Positions 25,883-34,720 of a stretch of 64,000 bases of DNA are shown here, one piece after another. Origin of the DNA: Allobosea sp. (GTDB lineage Bacteria; Pseudomonadota; Alphaproteobacteria; Rhizobiales; Beijerinckiaceae); the NCBI RefSeq assembly GCF_030695125.1, contig NZ_JAUYTP010000045.1:1-64000 (forward strand). The letters are read 5' to 3'. Every line of letters starts with the position of its first letter. Position 1 is the stretch's first letter. The notes under the pieces were generated by a model, which was given only the letters and a program-made list of their open reading frames with translations, was not told where the DNA came from and did no database searches. The position numbers and the translations under genes are program-made.

Positions 25883-27436
25883 TCATCGCGCCACCAGCGG
25901 AAAGGTGGCGGCGATGGCCCAGGCGAAGGCGAAGGCGTTGGCGATCCCGGCCATGAAGGGATGGCCGGAGCGCCGGAACGCCCAGGCGCTGAACAGCCCG
26001 TAGACGAGGAAGAACAGCACGATCACCGGGACGATGATCAAGAGAAAGAACAGCCGCTGGAAATCGAGCGCGACCGCAAGGCCGAGCGAAACCAGGAAGG
26101 CGAGTTTCGAGGCGAGGTACGCCCCGCGCGCCGCCCCCGCCCCCCGCGTCAGCCATTCATCGGCGAGAAAATAGATCAGTGTCCCCACCAGCGTCGCGGC
26201 AAAGAGCGGCAGGCGATGGCCCGTAGGCACGAATGCCGTCACATAGCTGTGGATCGGCCAGGCCAGGGCGACGAGGCCAAACAGCAGCAGCGCAAGCGTC
26301 CCGGTGGCCAGCGCGCCGCGCGACACGGTTGAACGCGGAGAGGTGCGCCCGCGCTGGACGAACGCGATGCAGAGCGCCGTCAGCACGCCATAGGCCGCAA
26401 AATGCACGGCGAGATAGTCGCCGACGATGACGGGCAGGAAGTTCGTCGGCACGAAGCGCAGCACAACCGGCGTCAGCAGCGCCGGCAGGATCAGCGGCAG
26501 CGCGATCCGCCGCCAGCCCAGCCCCGCACCCACCGGCGGCGAGGCCGCGCGCGGCAGGAGGGCCGAGAGCGGAGAAGCCAGAACGACGACGCCCAGGAGC
26601 AGGAGCAGGATCCAGACGCCCCGGCCGTCGAGATCGGGGTTTGCTGCAGTGGGCTGGCCGAAGCTCGCATCCAGCCAGGCCAGGGCCTCGCTCAGGCTGG
26701 TCTCGTTGTAGAGCACGCCGACATGCTCGGCCCGGGGGCTGACGGCGGCGCGCCTCGCGCTCCCCGCCGCGATATCGCCATAGGTGACGCCCGCCTCGGG
26801 CGAGGCCGGCGCCGAGACCAGCCCGACCGCGCGCAGCGCCTCGCGCCGCAAGCCCCCTTCCCATTCCCCGGCGACGACCAGCAGGTTGCGCGGGCTCGCC
26901 GCGGTGACGGCCGGCGAGAACATCGAGACCGCCACCGTTGCCGCGACATCGGCCCGGCTCTGGGCGACGCGCACGATGATGTCGGTCGCCATCGAATGGC
27001 CGAGCAGGGCGAGCCGCCCGTCGCCCAGCCCTCTGGCCCTGTCGGCGACGCGCGCGGTCTCGTCGACCAGCCGGCGCGTCGCGCCGTCCTCCCGGGAGAT
27101 GCTGCCCGTGAGCGGCTTCGGATTGGCGCCATGGCCGGCGAAATCGAAGGTCACCGCGACATAGCCGGCACGCGCCAGCGTGACGGCGAAGGGCTGCATC
27201 AGTTGCTGCGAGCCGGCGAAGCCATGCGCGATCACGACGACTGGGGCTGCGGCCCCGGTCTGGACCGGGCGAAACACCGTCATCGGCGTGCCGTCCACGG
27301 CCATCGATTCGGTGGTGACGCCGCGCCTAGTATCCTGCAACTGCGCAAGCGCGACACCGATCGCGACGACGGCGAGACCGCCGAGCAAAAGCCGGATCCA
27401 TCCCAGGGCAGGCCGGCCCGGCTCGCGCATCGTCAT
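25883..27436 (-). CDS. Alpha/beta hydrolase with a polytopic membrane C-terminus, linked to bchG-bchH
   Basis: A 517-residue membrane protein. One N-terminal helix (about residues 13-30) is followed by an alpha/beta-hydrolase domain with oxyanion segment VIAHGFAGSQQ and nucleophile elbow LLGHSMATD; SPRAEHVGVLY is a possible catalytic His. From about residue 270 there are some eight hydrophobic segments to the end. It is not BchO, which is about 290 residues and soluble. It lies 21 nt behind bchG in the same direction, so it is probably cotranscribed with bchH-bchG. An esterase acting on a prenyl or chlorophyll ester, or on membrane lipid, is possible. The function is unknown. Confidence 0.7.
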   Translation of the reverse strand: MTMREPGRPALGWIRLLLGGLAVVAIGVALAQLQDTRRGVTTESMAVDGTPMTVFRPVQTGAAAPVVVIAHGFAGSQQLMQPFAVTLARAGYVAVTFDFAGHGANPKPLTGSISREDGATRRLVDETARVADRARGLGDGRLALLGHSMATDIIVRVAQSRADVAATVAVSMFSPAVTAASPRNLLVVAGEWEGGLRREALRAVGLVSAPASPEAGVTYGDIAAGSARRAAVSPRAEHVGVLYNETSLSEALAWLDASFGQPTAANPDLDGRGVWILLLLLGVVVLASPLSALLPRAASPPVGAGLGWRRIALPLILPALLTPVVLRFVPTNFLPVIVGDYLAVHFAAYGVLTALCIAFVQRGRTSPRSTVSRGALATGTLALLLFGLVALAWPIHSYVTAFVPTGHRLPLFAATLVGTLIYFLADEWLTRGAGAARGAYLASKLAFLVSLGLAVALDFQRLFFLLIIVPVIVLFFLVYGLFSAWAFRRSGHPFMAGIANAFAFAWAIAATFPLVAR

Positions 27437-27457
27437 GCCGCGCGCGAACCCATCGCC

Positions 27458-28384
27458 TCAAAAGCCCGCGGGCAGGCTGCGCACCGCGACCGCGCTCGCC
27501 ATCATGCCGAAGACGAAGAGCGGCACGCCGAAGCCGCTGTAGAACAGGGCCTTGCCGACCGGATCGCGCAGGAAGCGGGCCATCAGCACGAGTTGCCCCG
27601 CCAGGAAGGCGCCGACCACGACAGCCTCGACCGGCCGCTGCCACTGCAGCAGCAGCGCGATCACCACGAATTGGGGGGCGGCCATGATGGCGCAGGCGAC
27701 GCGCGCCGCGCCTTCGGCCCCGAGCTGGACCGGCAGCGAGCGGATGCCCATCTGGCGATCGCCGTCCATCGCCTTGAAATCGTTGAGGGTCATGATGCCG
27801 TGGGCGCCGAGGCTGTAGAGCAGCGCCAGCGTCAGCACCGGCCAGGGCGGGAGCGCGCCGCCGAGCATCACCGCAGCCCCCGTGACCCAGGCCAGCCCTT
27901 CATAGGAAAAGCCGCAAGCCGCGTTGCCGAGCCAGCCATTGCGCTTCAGCCGCAACGGCGGCGCGCTATAGGCCCAGGCCAGGAACAGGCCGAGGCAGGT
28001 TGCGATCAGCACCCAGAAGCCGAGCAGCGAGGCCACCGCCAGCGACAGCCCGGTCCAGATCACCGCGATGTAGAGCCCCCAGCGCCCGGGAATGCGGCCC
28101 GAGGGGATCGGCCGGTGCGGCTCGTTGATCGCATCGACATCGCGGTCGTACCAGTCATTGATGGCCTGGCTCATCGCGCAGACCAGCGGCCCGGCCAGCA
28201 CGACCCCCAACAGCGCGACGAAGAGATTGTCGGCGATCGACACGCCCGACGACACCACCCCGCAGGCGAAGGCCCACATCGGCGGGAACCAGGTGATCGG
28301 CTTGAGCAGTTCGAGCACGGCCGATGGCGCGGGATAGGCCACGGGCCCCGTGCCGGGCCTGAGCGTGGCGCCGGTCTCGCTCAT
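27458..28384 (-). CDS. bchG: Bacteriochlorophyll synthase (geranylgeranyl/phytyl transferase) BchG
   Basis: A 308-residue UbiA-superfamily membrane prenyltransferase that esterifies bacteriochlorophyllide a with geranylgeranyl diphosphate. The two Asp-rich motifs are clear: AINDWYDRDVDAINEPHRPI (about residues 71-90) and TLNDFKAMDGDRQMGIRSLP near residue 200. The characteristic AYSAPPLRLKRNGWLGN also appears. About eight hydrophobic helices are present. The ATG at 28384 overlaps the bchH stop by 4 nt, so translation is coupled. In Rhodobacter bchG sits by the pucC-like gene and bchP; here it is attached to bchH instead. Confidence 0.95.
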   Translation of the reverse strand: MSETGATLRPGTGPVAYPAPSAVLELLKPITWFPPMWAFACGVVSSGVSIADNLFVALLGVVLAGPLVCAMSQAINDWYDRDVDAINEPHRPIPSGRIPGRWGLYIAVIWTGLSLAVASLLGFWVLIATCLGLFLAWAYSAPPLRLKRNGWLGNAACGFSYEGLAWVTGAAVMLGGALPPWPVLTLALLYSLGAHGIMTLNDFKAMDGDRQMGIRSLPVQLGAEGAARVACAIMAAPQFVVIALLLQWQRPVEAVVVGAFLAGQLVLMARFLRDPVGKALFYSGFGVPLFVFGMMASAVAVRSLPAGF

Positions 28385-31300
28385 GCCGCCGCCTCCATGC
28401 CGATGCCTTCGAGCCGGTCCTCCAACTCGTCGCCGGCCTGCTGCAGCGCCGCCAGCGTCGCCGCATCGGGCTGCCAATATTGGCGCTGCTGCGCCTCGAT
28501 CAGCCGGTTGGCGAGCTTGGCGGAGGCCGTCGGGTTGAGCGCCGCGAGCCGCTCGCGCATGGCGGGGTCGAGCAGATAGGTCTCGGTCAGCTTCTGATAG
28601 ACCCAGGGCTCGACCTGGCCCGTCGTCGCCGACCAGCCCATCGTGTTGGTGACATGGGTCTCGATCTGCCGCACGCCCTCATAGCCGTGCTTGAGCATGC
28701 CCTCGTACCATTTCGGGTTGAGCATGCGGGTGCGCGTCTCCAGCGAGACCTGCTCGGAGAGCGTCCGCACCGTGCCCTCGCCGCGGGTCTGGTCGCCGAT
28801 ATAGACCGGCGTCGAGGCCCCGCCTCGCGCCCGCCGCACCGCCCGGCTGATGCCACCCAGCGTATCGAAATAGTTGTCGACCGTGGTGACGCCGAGCTCG
28901 ACCGAATCGAGGTTCTGATAGGCGAGTTCGACGCCGCCGAGCACGCTCTTCAGGAGGTCGGGCTGCTGCACCGCCCGCCCGCCCCGGCCATAGGCGAAGC
29001 CCTTGCGGCGCGTATAGGTCTCGGCCAGTTCGTCCTCGTCCTGCCAGCGGCCGCTCTCGACGAGATTGTTGACGTTGGAGCCATAGGCGCCCTCGGCATT
29101 GCCGAACACCCGCAGGGACGCCGTCTCAAGATCGCAGCCATGCTCCGCCTGATAGGCCAGCGCATGCTTGCGCACGAAGTTCCGCTCCGGCGGCTCGTCG
29201 GCTGATGCCGCGAGGAAGGCGGCCTCGGCCAGCAGCCGGATCTGCAGCGGCAGCAGGTCGCGGAAGATGCCCGAGAGCGACATCACCACGTCGATGCGCG
29301 GACGCTGGAGCTGGTCCTGCGGGATGAGCTGCGCACCCGCGAGCCGGCCATAGCCGTCGAAGCGCGGTGCGGCGCCCATCAGCGCCAGCGCCTGGGCGAT
29401 CGGCGCGCCCTCGGTCTTCAGATTGTCGGTGCCCCACAGCACCAGCGCGACGGTCTCCGGCAACGGGTTGCCGTCGGCCAGATGGCGGTCGAGCAGCCGC
29501 GCAGCCTGTTTCGCGCCATCCTGCACCGCATAGGCGCTGGGAATGCGGAACGGATCGAACCCGTGCAGATTGCGCCCGGTCGGGAGCACGGCCGGCGTCC
29601 GCAGCAGGTCGCCACCGGGTGCCGGGCGGATGAAGCGCCCGTCCAGCCCGCGCATCAGGCCCTGGATCTCATGATCCTCAGCCAGGAGCGCATCGGCGGC
29701 CGCCAGTTCGGTCAGCATCGCCAGCATCGCGTCCTGCGGCTCGTGCCCCAGCGCCTTCAGCGCCCGCTCCGGGCTTCCGCCGGCGACGAGCTCTTCGATC
29801 AGCGCCCGGTCGGGCCGCTGGCCATGGCTCGATTCCGCCATCGCCAGCAGCATGTCGACGCGCTCTTCGGTCGACAGCAGCTCGCCGACGACATGCAGCC
29901 CATGCGGGATCAGCGTGTATTCCAGCTCGAGCACCGTCTCGGTCAGCCTTGCGATGCGCGGCGGAAGCTCCTGTCGGCTCCAGGCCGGCTCGGCAGGCGC
30001 GAGATCGAGCGCGGCCGCCTGGGCCTGGACTAGAACAGCCAGCTCACCCTGTTCGCGCATCTCCTCCGGCGCGAGGCCGCGCCAGCGGTCGAGCGAGCCC
30101 TTGAGCTCGATCAGCCCGCGATAGAGCCCGGCCGAGGCCACCGGTGGCGTCAGATAGCTGATCAGCGTCGCCGCCCCGCGCCGCTTGGCGATCGCGCCTT
30201 CGGAGGGGTTGTTCGAGGCATAGAGATAGATGTTGGGCAGGTCGCCGATCAGCCGGTCGGGCCAGCACTGGGCCGAGAGACCGCTCTGCTTGCCAGGCAT
30301 GAATTCGAGCGCGCCATGGGTGCCGAAATGCAGCACCGCATGGGCACCGAAATCCTCGCGCATCCAGCGGTAGAAGGCCGAGAAGGCATGCGTCGGCGCA
30401 AAGCCCTTCTCGAAGAGCAGGCGCATCGGGTCGCCCTCATAGCCGAAGCTCGGCTGGATGCCGACGAAGACATTCCCGAAGCGCTCGCCGAGCACGAAGA
30501 TCGAGGAGCCGTCGCTCTGCTGGCGGCCGGGCGCCGGGCCCCATTGGGCCTCGATCTCGGAGAGCCAGCGCTCGCGCCGGATATGCTCGCCCGCGCCGAT
30601 CCGGACATGCACATTCGCCATCGCGCCATAACGGGAAGCATTGCCCTCGATGATCGCCTGGCGCAGCGCATCGACGCTGTCGGGAACGTCGACGCTGTAG
30701 CCCTCGGCCCGCATCGCCAGCAGCGTCCGGTGCAGCGATTCGAACACCGAGAGATAGGCCGCCGTGCCGGTGTTGCCGGCATTGGGCGGGAAGTTGAACA
30801 GCACGATGCCGACCTTGCGTTCGGCCCGGGCCGAGCGCCGCAGCGCCACCAGCTTCTCGGTCCGTGCCGCCAGCACCTCGGCGCGCTCGGCGCAGACATG
30901 CATGTCGCGCTGGCCTTCGCTGGGCGGGAACTGACAGGCGCGGCTGCAGCCGGTGCAGTGCCCGGCGTTCTCAGTGCGGCCGCCGAAGATGATCGGCCCG
31001 GTCGCGCCGTCGAGCTCGGGAATCGCGACCATGATGGTCGATTCGACCGGCAGCAGGCCGCGATCCGATGGGCCCCACTGGTCGAGCGTCTGGAACTCGG
31101 CCGGATGCGCCGCGATATACGGCACGTCGAGCCGCGCCAGGACATCCTGCGCCGCCTGAGAATCGTTGTAGGCGGGGCCGCCCACCAGCGAGAATCCGGT
31201 CAGCGAGACCAACGCGTCGATGACCGGGCGGCCGTTCTTGAAGAAGAAGGCGTCGATCGCCTCGCGCGCATCGAGCCCGGTCGCGAAGACCGGCAGGACG

Positions 31301-32160
31301 TTGAGGCCGCGCGCCTCGAACGCCCGGATCACGCCGTCGTAATGGGCGGAATTGCCTGCCAGCACATAGGAGCGCAGCACCAGAAGCCCCACCGTGCCCC
31401 TGGCCCCCGCCGCCATCGGCAGGGCCTGCGTATCGGCGCTGACCCGACCGGGCATGGCTGGATGATAGACGCCGGTCTCGGGATATTCGGCCGGCTTGCC
31501 GACCTTCAGCGTGCCGCGCAGCACCCGCCTCTCGCCATCGGCATAGCGGTCGACGAGGAAGCGCACGAGATTGGCGATGTTCTCCTCGGACCCCGCCAGC
31601 CAGTATTGCAGGGTCAGGAAATAGGCGCGCACATCCTGGGCCGTGCCGGGGATGAAGCGCAGGATCTGCGGCAGCCGGCGCAGCATCTTCATCTGGCTGG
31701 CGCCGCCGCCGCCGCCGGCCGGCTTGCCCTTGTTGCCGCGCAGCCGCTTGAGCAGGGCCATCGGGCCGCTCGATGGGCCGTCCATCCGGAAGCGACCCAG
31801 CCGGGTCATCTTGGTGACCTCGCCGGCCGACATGATGCAGACCATCGCGTCGCAGGCCTCCCGCCGCGCCTGCAGCGCCGGCATCAGCGGCAGGAAATGA
31901 TCTTCCATGAACAGCATCGTGTTGATCACGATGTCGGCGCCGGCGATCGCCTCGAGACAGCGCGCGAGCGTGCGCGGATCGGCGGACCATTCGGACGCCG
32001 CATGGACGCTGAGTTCCAGGCCCGGCAGATCCCGCTTCAGCGCCAGATGCGCCCGGGCCGTCGCGCTGGCGACATGGGTATCCATGGTGACGATGACGAC
32101 GCGGACCGGCGTGGCGGCGATCTCGGCCTTGCGGGGGCCGGCCCTGTCGATCAGGCCCAT
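28381..32160 (-). CDS. bchH: Magnesium chelatase large subunit BchH
   Basis: A 1259-residue porphyrin-binding subunit that, with BchI and BchD, inserts Mg into protoporphyrin IX. It begins near TPVRVVIVTMDTHVASATA, the normal BchH opening, and retains the conserved blocks HFGTHGALEFMPGKQSGLSA and IYLYASNNPSEGAIAKRRGA. Further blocks are NAEGAYGSNVNNLVESGRW and the C-terminal ARTRMLNPKWYEGMLKHGYE-type region. A GAGGTG site precedes ATG 32160. In other purple bacteria bchH lies between bchB and bchL; here it leads a separate operon with bchG. bchI and bchD are absent from the window. Two PpsR operators lie about 320-370 nt upstream. Confidence 0.96.
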   Translation of the reverse strand: MGLIDRAGPRKAEIAATPVRVVIVTMDTHVASATARAHLALKRDLPGLELSVHAASEWSADPRTLARCLEAIAGADIVINTMLFMEDHFLPLMPALQARREACDAMVCIMSAGEVTKMTRLGRFRMDGPSSGPMALLKRLRGNKGKPAGGGGGASQMKMLRRLPQILRFIPGTAQDVRAYFLTLQYWLAGSEENIANLVRFLVDRYADGERRVLRGTLKVGKPAEYPETGVYHPAMPGRVSADTQALPMAAGARGTVGLLVLRSYVLAGNSAHYDGVIRAFEARGLNVLPVFATGLDAREAIDAFFFKNGRPVIDALVSLTGFSLVGGPAYNDSQAAQDVLARLDVPYIAAHPAEFQTLDQWGPSDRGLLPVESTIMVAIPELDGATGPIIFGGRTENAGHCTGCSRACQFPPSEGQRDMHVCAERAEVLAARTEKLVALRRSARAERKVGIVLFNFPPNAGNTGTAAYLSVFESLHRTLLAMRAEGYSVDVPDSVDALRQAIIEGNASRYGAMANVHVRIGAGEHIRRERWLSEIEAQWGPAPGRQQSDGSSIFVLGERFGNVFVGIQPSFGYEGDPMRLLFEKGFAPTHAFSAFYRWMREDFGAHAVLHFGTHGALEFMPGKQSGLSAQCWPDRLIGDLPNIYLYASNNPSEGAIAKRRGAATLISYLTPPVASAGLYRGLIELKGSLDRWRGLAPEEMREQGELAVLVQAQAAALDLAPAEPAWSRQELPPRIARLTETVLELEYTLIPHGLHVVGELLSTEERVDMLLAMAESSHGQRPDRALIEELVAGGSPERALKALGHEPQDAMLAMLTELAAADALLAEDHEIQGLMRGLDGRFIRPAPGGDLLRTPAVLPTGRNLHGFDPFRIPSAYAVQDGAKQAARLLDRHLADGNPLPETVALVLWGTDNLKTEGAPIAQALALMGAAPRFDGYGRLAGAQLIPQDQLQRPRIDVVMSLSGIFRDLLPLQIRLLAEAAFLAASADEPPERNFVRKHALAYQAEHGCDLETASLRVFGNAEGAYGSNVNNLVESGRWQDEDELAETYTRRKGFAYGRGGRAVQQPDLLKSVLGGVELAYQNLDSVELGVTTVDNYFDTLGGISRAVRRARGGASTPVYIGDQTRGEGTVRTLSEQVSLETRTRMLNPKWYEGMLKHGYEGVRQIETHVTNTMGWSATTGQVEPWVYQKLTETYLLDPAMRERLAALNPTASAKLANRLIEAQQRQYWQPDAATLAALQQAGDELEDRLEGIGMEAAA

Positions 32161-32477
32161 GTCACGGCACCTCGGGCGTAGCGGACGCCGGCGCAGGGAC
32201 GCCGGCGGGCCGCCCTTGGGACCGTGACGCCGACGAAGCGAGAAGCCTTCGCGTGGGACAGCCGATCATCGGGCCGGACCGCAGTTCGGTCCAGGCCATC
32301 GGCGCCGCCGCTTGATGAGGGCGATAGGCGGAGGGGAGGGAAAGGGGGGTGGCGGCGCCGTCGCCGGCGGGCCGGATGGATTCTGCACGAAACGTCATGG
32401 GACGCCTCCTGCCGACGACGTCAACCGGGTGGCGGTTGCGCTCGCGGCCCAGTGAAGCTGAAGCCAAGCACCCTATG

Positions 32478-32495
32478 TGTCAAGTTTGATTGACG
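32478..32495. promoter_or_regulatory. PpsR/CrtJ operator overlapping the bchH -35
   Basis: TGTCAAGTTTGATTGACG, one base off TGT-N12-ACA. Read toward bchH (minus strand) it ends in TTGACA, a consensus -35. Its pair lies upstream at 32513, a 17-bp gap. Confidence 0.65.
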
Positions 32496-32512
32496 CTCAT
32501 GGAACAAAAAAA

Positions 32513-32530
32513 TGTCTCGACTACTTTACA
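32513..32530. promoter_or_regulatory. Second PpsR/CrtJ operator upstream of bchH
   Basis: TGTCTCGACTACTTTACA fits TGT-N12-ACA exactly. It is offset 35 bp from the operator at 32478 and may serve both bchH and ppsR2. Confidence 0.6.
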
Positions 32531-32943
32531 ATCAGTCGACTTTCGCTACGGTCTTCAGTCAGCAGGTTTGCGCGCTTGGCGAGGGGTTCGCCCATCGCGA
32601 TGCTCCCCGTCGAAATGCGTGGGGCGAGATCACGTCTGAACGGTTCCGCTCCCCTGACGGGAGCGGCATGTTGCTGAAACAATCTCGCCATATCCGTGGC
32701 TTGACCAAGAATGGGGCAGGAGTGGCCGCAACGACCGGAGCGCCACCCGTCAACGCGTCGACCTGGCGAGCCAGGCGCGGCGCTGCGACCGGAGGGCGCC
32801 CCGACCGGAGGACCTCGCCTGTCGATATCGAACCGGAGACCCCGGCGGGTTTCGGAGACGGCATCGCGCATCCCGAAGCGCCGGTGTCGCGACGATCCCG
32901 CATGAATGCAGGCCTTCTCAACAAGGAACGGGCCTTCGTCGCC

Positions 32944-34383
32944 ATGTCCTCCGCACCGTTACAGGACTCCACGACGTCGCGACCGGCTCACGAGCCTCGG
33001 CCGGAACGCCTCTCGTCCTTTGCGCGCCAGGTAATTGCGGCCGCGTCCGACATCGCCCTCTTCGTCGATCCCGACGGCGTGATCGAACAGGTGCTCAAGG
33101 GGGAGGCCTGTCCACCCGGCGACCACGACAGCTGGCTCGGCCGGCACTTCATCGACGTCGTCTCCCCCGACAGCCAGGCCAAGGCGAGGGATCTGCTCGG
33201 GAGCTCCGCCACCGAGGCCGGCCGGGGCAGCGAGATCAACCACCCCGCCGAGGCCGGCGCGCATCGTCCCTTCCGCTACCGCCTCGTCCGTGACGACAGC
33301 AGCAGCGCGCGCTGTCTGGTCGGGCACGACCTGATGTCCGTTGCGGCGCTGCAGCAGCAACTCGTCGAAGCCCAGCAGGCGATGGAGCGGGAATATGCCC
33401 GGCTGCGGCTGGCCGAGACACGCTACCGGATGATCTTCCACTCCTCGTCGGAGCCGATCCTCATCGCGGACGCCACCACCTTGCGGCTCGTCGAAGCCAA
33501 CCCCGCGGCGTTGAACGAGTTCGCCATCACCGCCGACCGGCTCGGCAAGATCACATTGCCATCCTTGTTCGCCCCGACGAGCGGCGACGCGCTGGAAGCT
33601 ATGCTGGCCACGGCCAGGCTGTCGGGCGAAGGGCACGAGACCGAGGTGTCGCGCCCGGGCGCCAAGCGCAAGACCTGGGTCAGCGCCACCGCTTTCCGCC
33701 AGGACGGCGCCATCAATCTGCTGGTCCGGCTCCGATCCGATGGGCAGGAGACGGGAGCGCCGGCCGGCGACACCCCGTTGCGGCATCTGCACGGCATGGT
33801 CGAGCAGACGCCCGACGGCTGCGTCATCATGAGCCCGGATCGCATCGTCCTGCACGCCAATCGCGCATTTCTGGAGTTGGCGCAGCTCGCCTCGCGCCAT
33901 CAGGCCATCGGCGAATCGCTTGATCGCTGGCTCGGACGGCCGGGGATCGACCTGCCCCTGATCCAGGAAACCCTGGCCGACCACGGTGTCATCCGGAATT
34001 TCCCGACGATCATCCGCGGCGCCTTCGGCAGCGTCGAGGCGGTCGAACTCTCGGCCGTCACCGCCTGGGCCGGAGACGCAGGCTCGACCGGGCTGATCAT
34101 CCGCAGCAAGGGGGCCCAAGGCGCCCTTCAGGCTCCGCGCGGTCAGGGCCTGCCGCGATCGGTGGAGCAGCTGTCGCAACTGGTCGGCACGGTCGCGCTG
34201 AAGGACATTGTGCGCGAGACCAGCGACGTGATCGAGAAGCTCTGCATCGAATCGGCGCTCGATCTCAGCAAGGACAACCGCGCCGCCGCCGCGCAGATGC
34301 TCGGCCTCAGCCGCCAGAGCTTCTACGCCAAGCTGCGCCGCCACGGCCTGGGCGACCTCGACGGTGAGGACGAGCGTCTCTGA
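32944..34383 (+). CDS. ppsR: PpsR/CrtJ-type transcriptional regulator, second copy
   Basis: A 479-residue PAS-HTH regulator of photosynthesis genes. An N-terminal PAS region (from FARQVIAAASDIALFVDPDG) is followed by a Q-linker helix (LQQQLVEAQQAMEREYARLR), two further PAS domains (YRMIFHSSSEPI and LHGMVEQTPDGCVIMS) and a Fis-type HTH (NRAAAAQMLGLSRQSFYAKL). ATG 32944 gives a length close to the other paralogue (482); the frame is open further upstream. It carries four cysteines, including the conserved one in EKLCIESAL that forms the redox disulfide in PpsR/CrtJ, whereas the copy at 37460 has one. Possible divergence in redox sensing or in sign of control is inferred from this and from two-PpsR Bradyrhizobium strains. 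Confidence 0.88.
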   Translation: MSSAPLQDSTTSRPAHEPRPERLSSFARQVIAAASDIALFVDPDGVIEQVLKGEACPPGDHDSWLGRHFIDVVSPDSQAKARDLLGSSATEAGRGSEINHPAEAGAHRPFRYRLVRDDSSSARCLVGHDLMSVAALQQQLVEAQQAMEREYARLRLAETRYRMIFHSSSEPILIADATTLRLVEANPAALNEFAITADRLGKITLPSLFAPTSGDALEAMLATARLSGEGHETEVSRPGAKRKTWVSATAFRQDGAINLLVRLRSDGQETGAPAGDTPLRHLHGMVEQTPDGCVIMSPDRIVLHANRAFLELAQLASRHQAIGESLDRWLGRPGIDLPLIQETLADHGVIRNFPTIIRGAFGSVEAVELSAVTAWAGDAGSTGLIIRSKGAQGALQAPRGQGLPRSVEQLSQLVGTVALKDIVRETSDVIEKLCIESALDLSKDNRAAAAQMLGLSRQSFYAKLRRHGLGDLDGEDERL

Positions 34384-34435
34384 AACCGGACAACCGGGGA
34401 CAGCGGCAAGGTCTCAACGCGCCAAGGTTTCCCGG

Positions 34436-34720
34436 TCAGGGCTCCAGAGAGCCGCCAGCCCCCCTGCGCAGCCTTGTCGCGATGTCGGCGGCATGGGCAA
34501 CACCGCCCAGCGTCAGCGCAGCCAGCGTCAGGCGCGGATCGGCCCCGGCCGCGACCGTGCGCAGGGCCAGCAGGAGGCCCAGGCCCGACAGCACCGTCAG
34601 CAGCAGGGCCGGCCGCGACGACGGCGCGCCCCGCCACGCCGCCAGACCGATCACCAGCATCTCGATGGCGATGACCGCCAGCGCCAGGTCGATCGTGGCG
34701 ACGAGCGGCGGCAGCGGCAT
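34436..34720 (-). CDS. Small three-helix membrane protein coupled to bchP
   Basis: A 94-residue protein with three hydrophobic segments (about residues 8-28, 37-57 and 62-82) and a basic C-terminus (ATRLRRGAGG). Its ATG overlaps the bchP stop by one base (TGATG), so it is the third cistron of pucC-like-bchP and is almost certainly expressed with them. I do not recognise a family. Position and size suggest a helper of BchP or of pigment-protein assembly, which is inference. It ends 52 bp from the convergent ppsR2 stop. Confidence 0.65.
   Translation of the reverse strand: MPLPPLVATIDLALAVIAIEMLVIGLAAWRGAPSSRPALLLTVLSGLGLLLALRTVAAGADPRLTLAALTLGGVAHAADIATRLRRGAGGSLEP

Larger units (their letters stand above)
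32161..32943. other. Regulatory gap of 783 bp between bchH and ppsR2
   Basis: A divergent intergenic region. It holds the bchH leader (about 320 bp), a purine-rich tract near 32328-32352, two PpsR/CrtJ-type operators (32478 and 32513) and some 410 bp before the likely ppsR2 start. The ppsR2 frame is open upstream to ATG 32512, but that extra 144-residue leader has no domain character. Its ATG also sits inside an operator, so I treat this stretch as untranslated. Confidence 0.6.

Noticed and set aside
25865-25890. A possible PpsR site (TGT-N12-ACC) near the end of the hydrolase gene
   Set aside because: It is one base off, single, and overlaps coding sequence; the other operators are paired and intergenic.
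25883-27436. Annotating the hydrolase as BchO
   Set aside because: BchO is a soluble protein of about 290 residues; this one is 517 residues with many membrane helices.
26402-28579. A 725-codon plus-strand frame opposite the hydrolase and bchG
   Set aside because: Arg/Gln/His-rich shadow with no signal, membrane or domain pattern.
30316-32181. A 621-codon plus-strand frame opposite bchH
   Set aside because: Low-complexity shadow composition and no recognisable motif; bchH is intact on the other strand.
32512-32943. A 144-residue N-terminal extension of the second PpsR
   Set aside because: The extra residues show no domain, the ATG overlaps a PpsR operator, and the shorter form matches the length of the paralogue.
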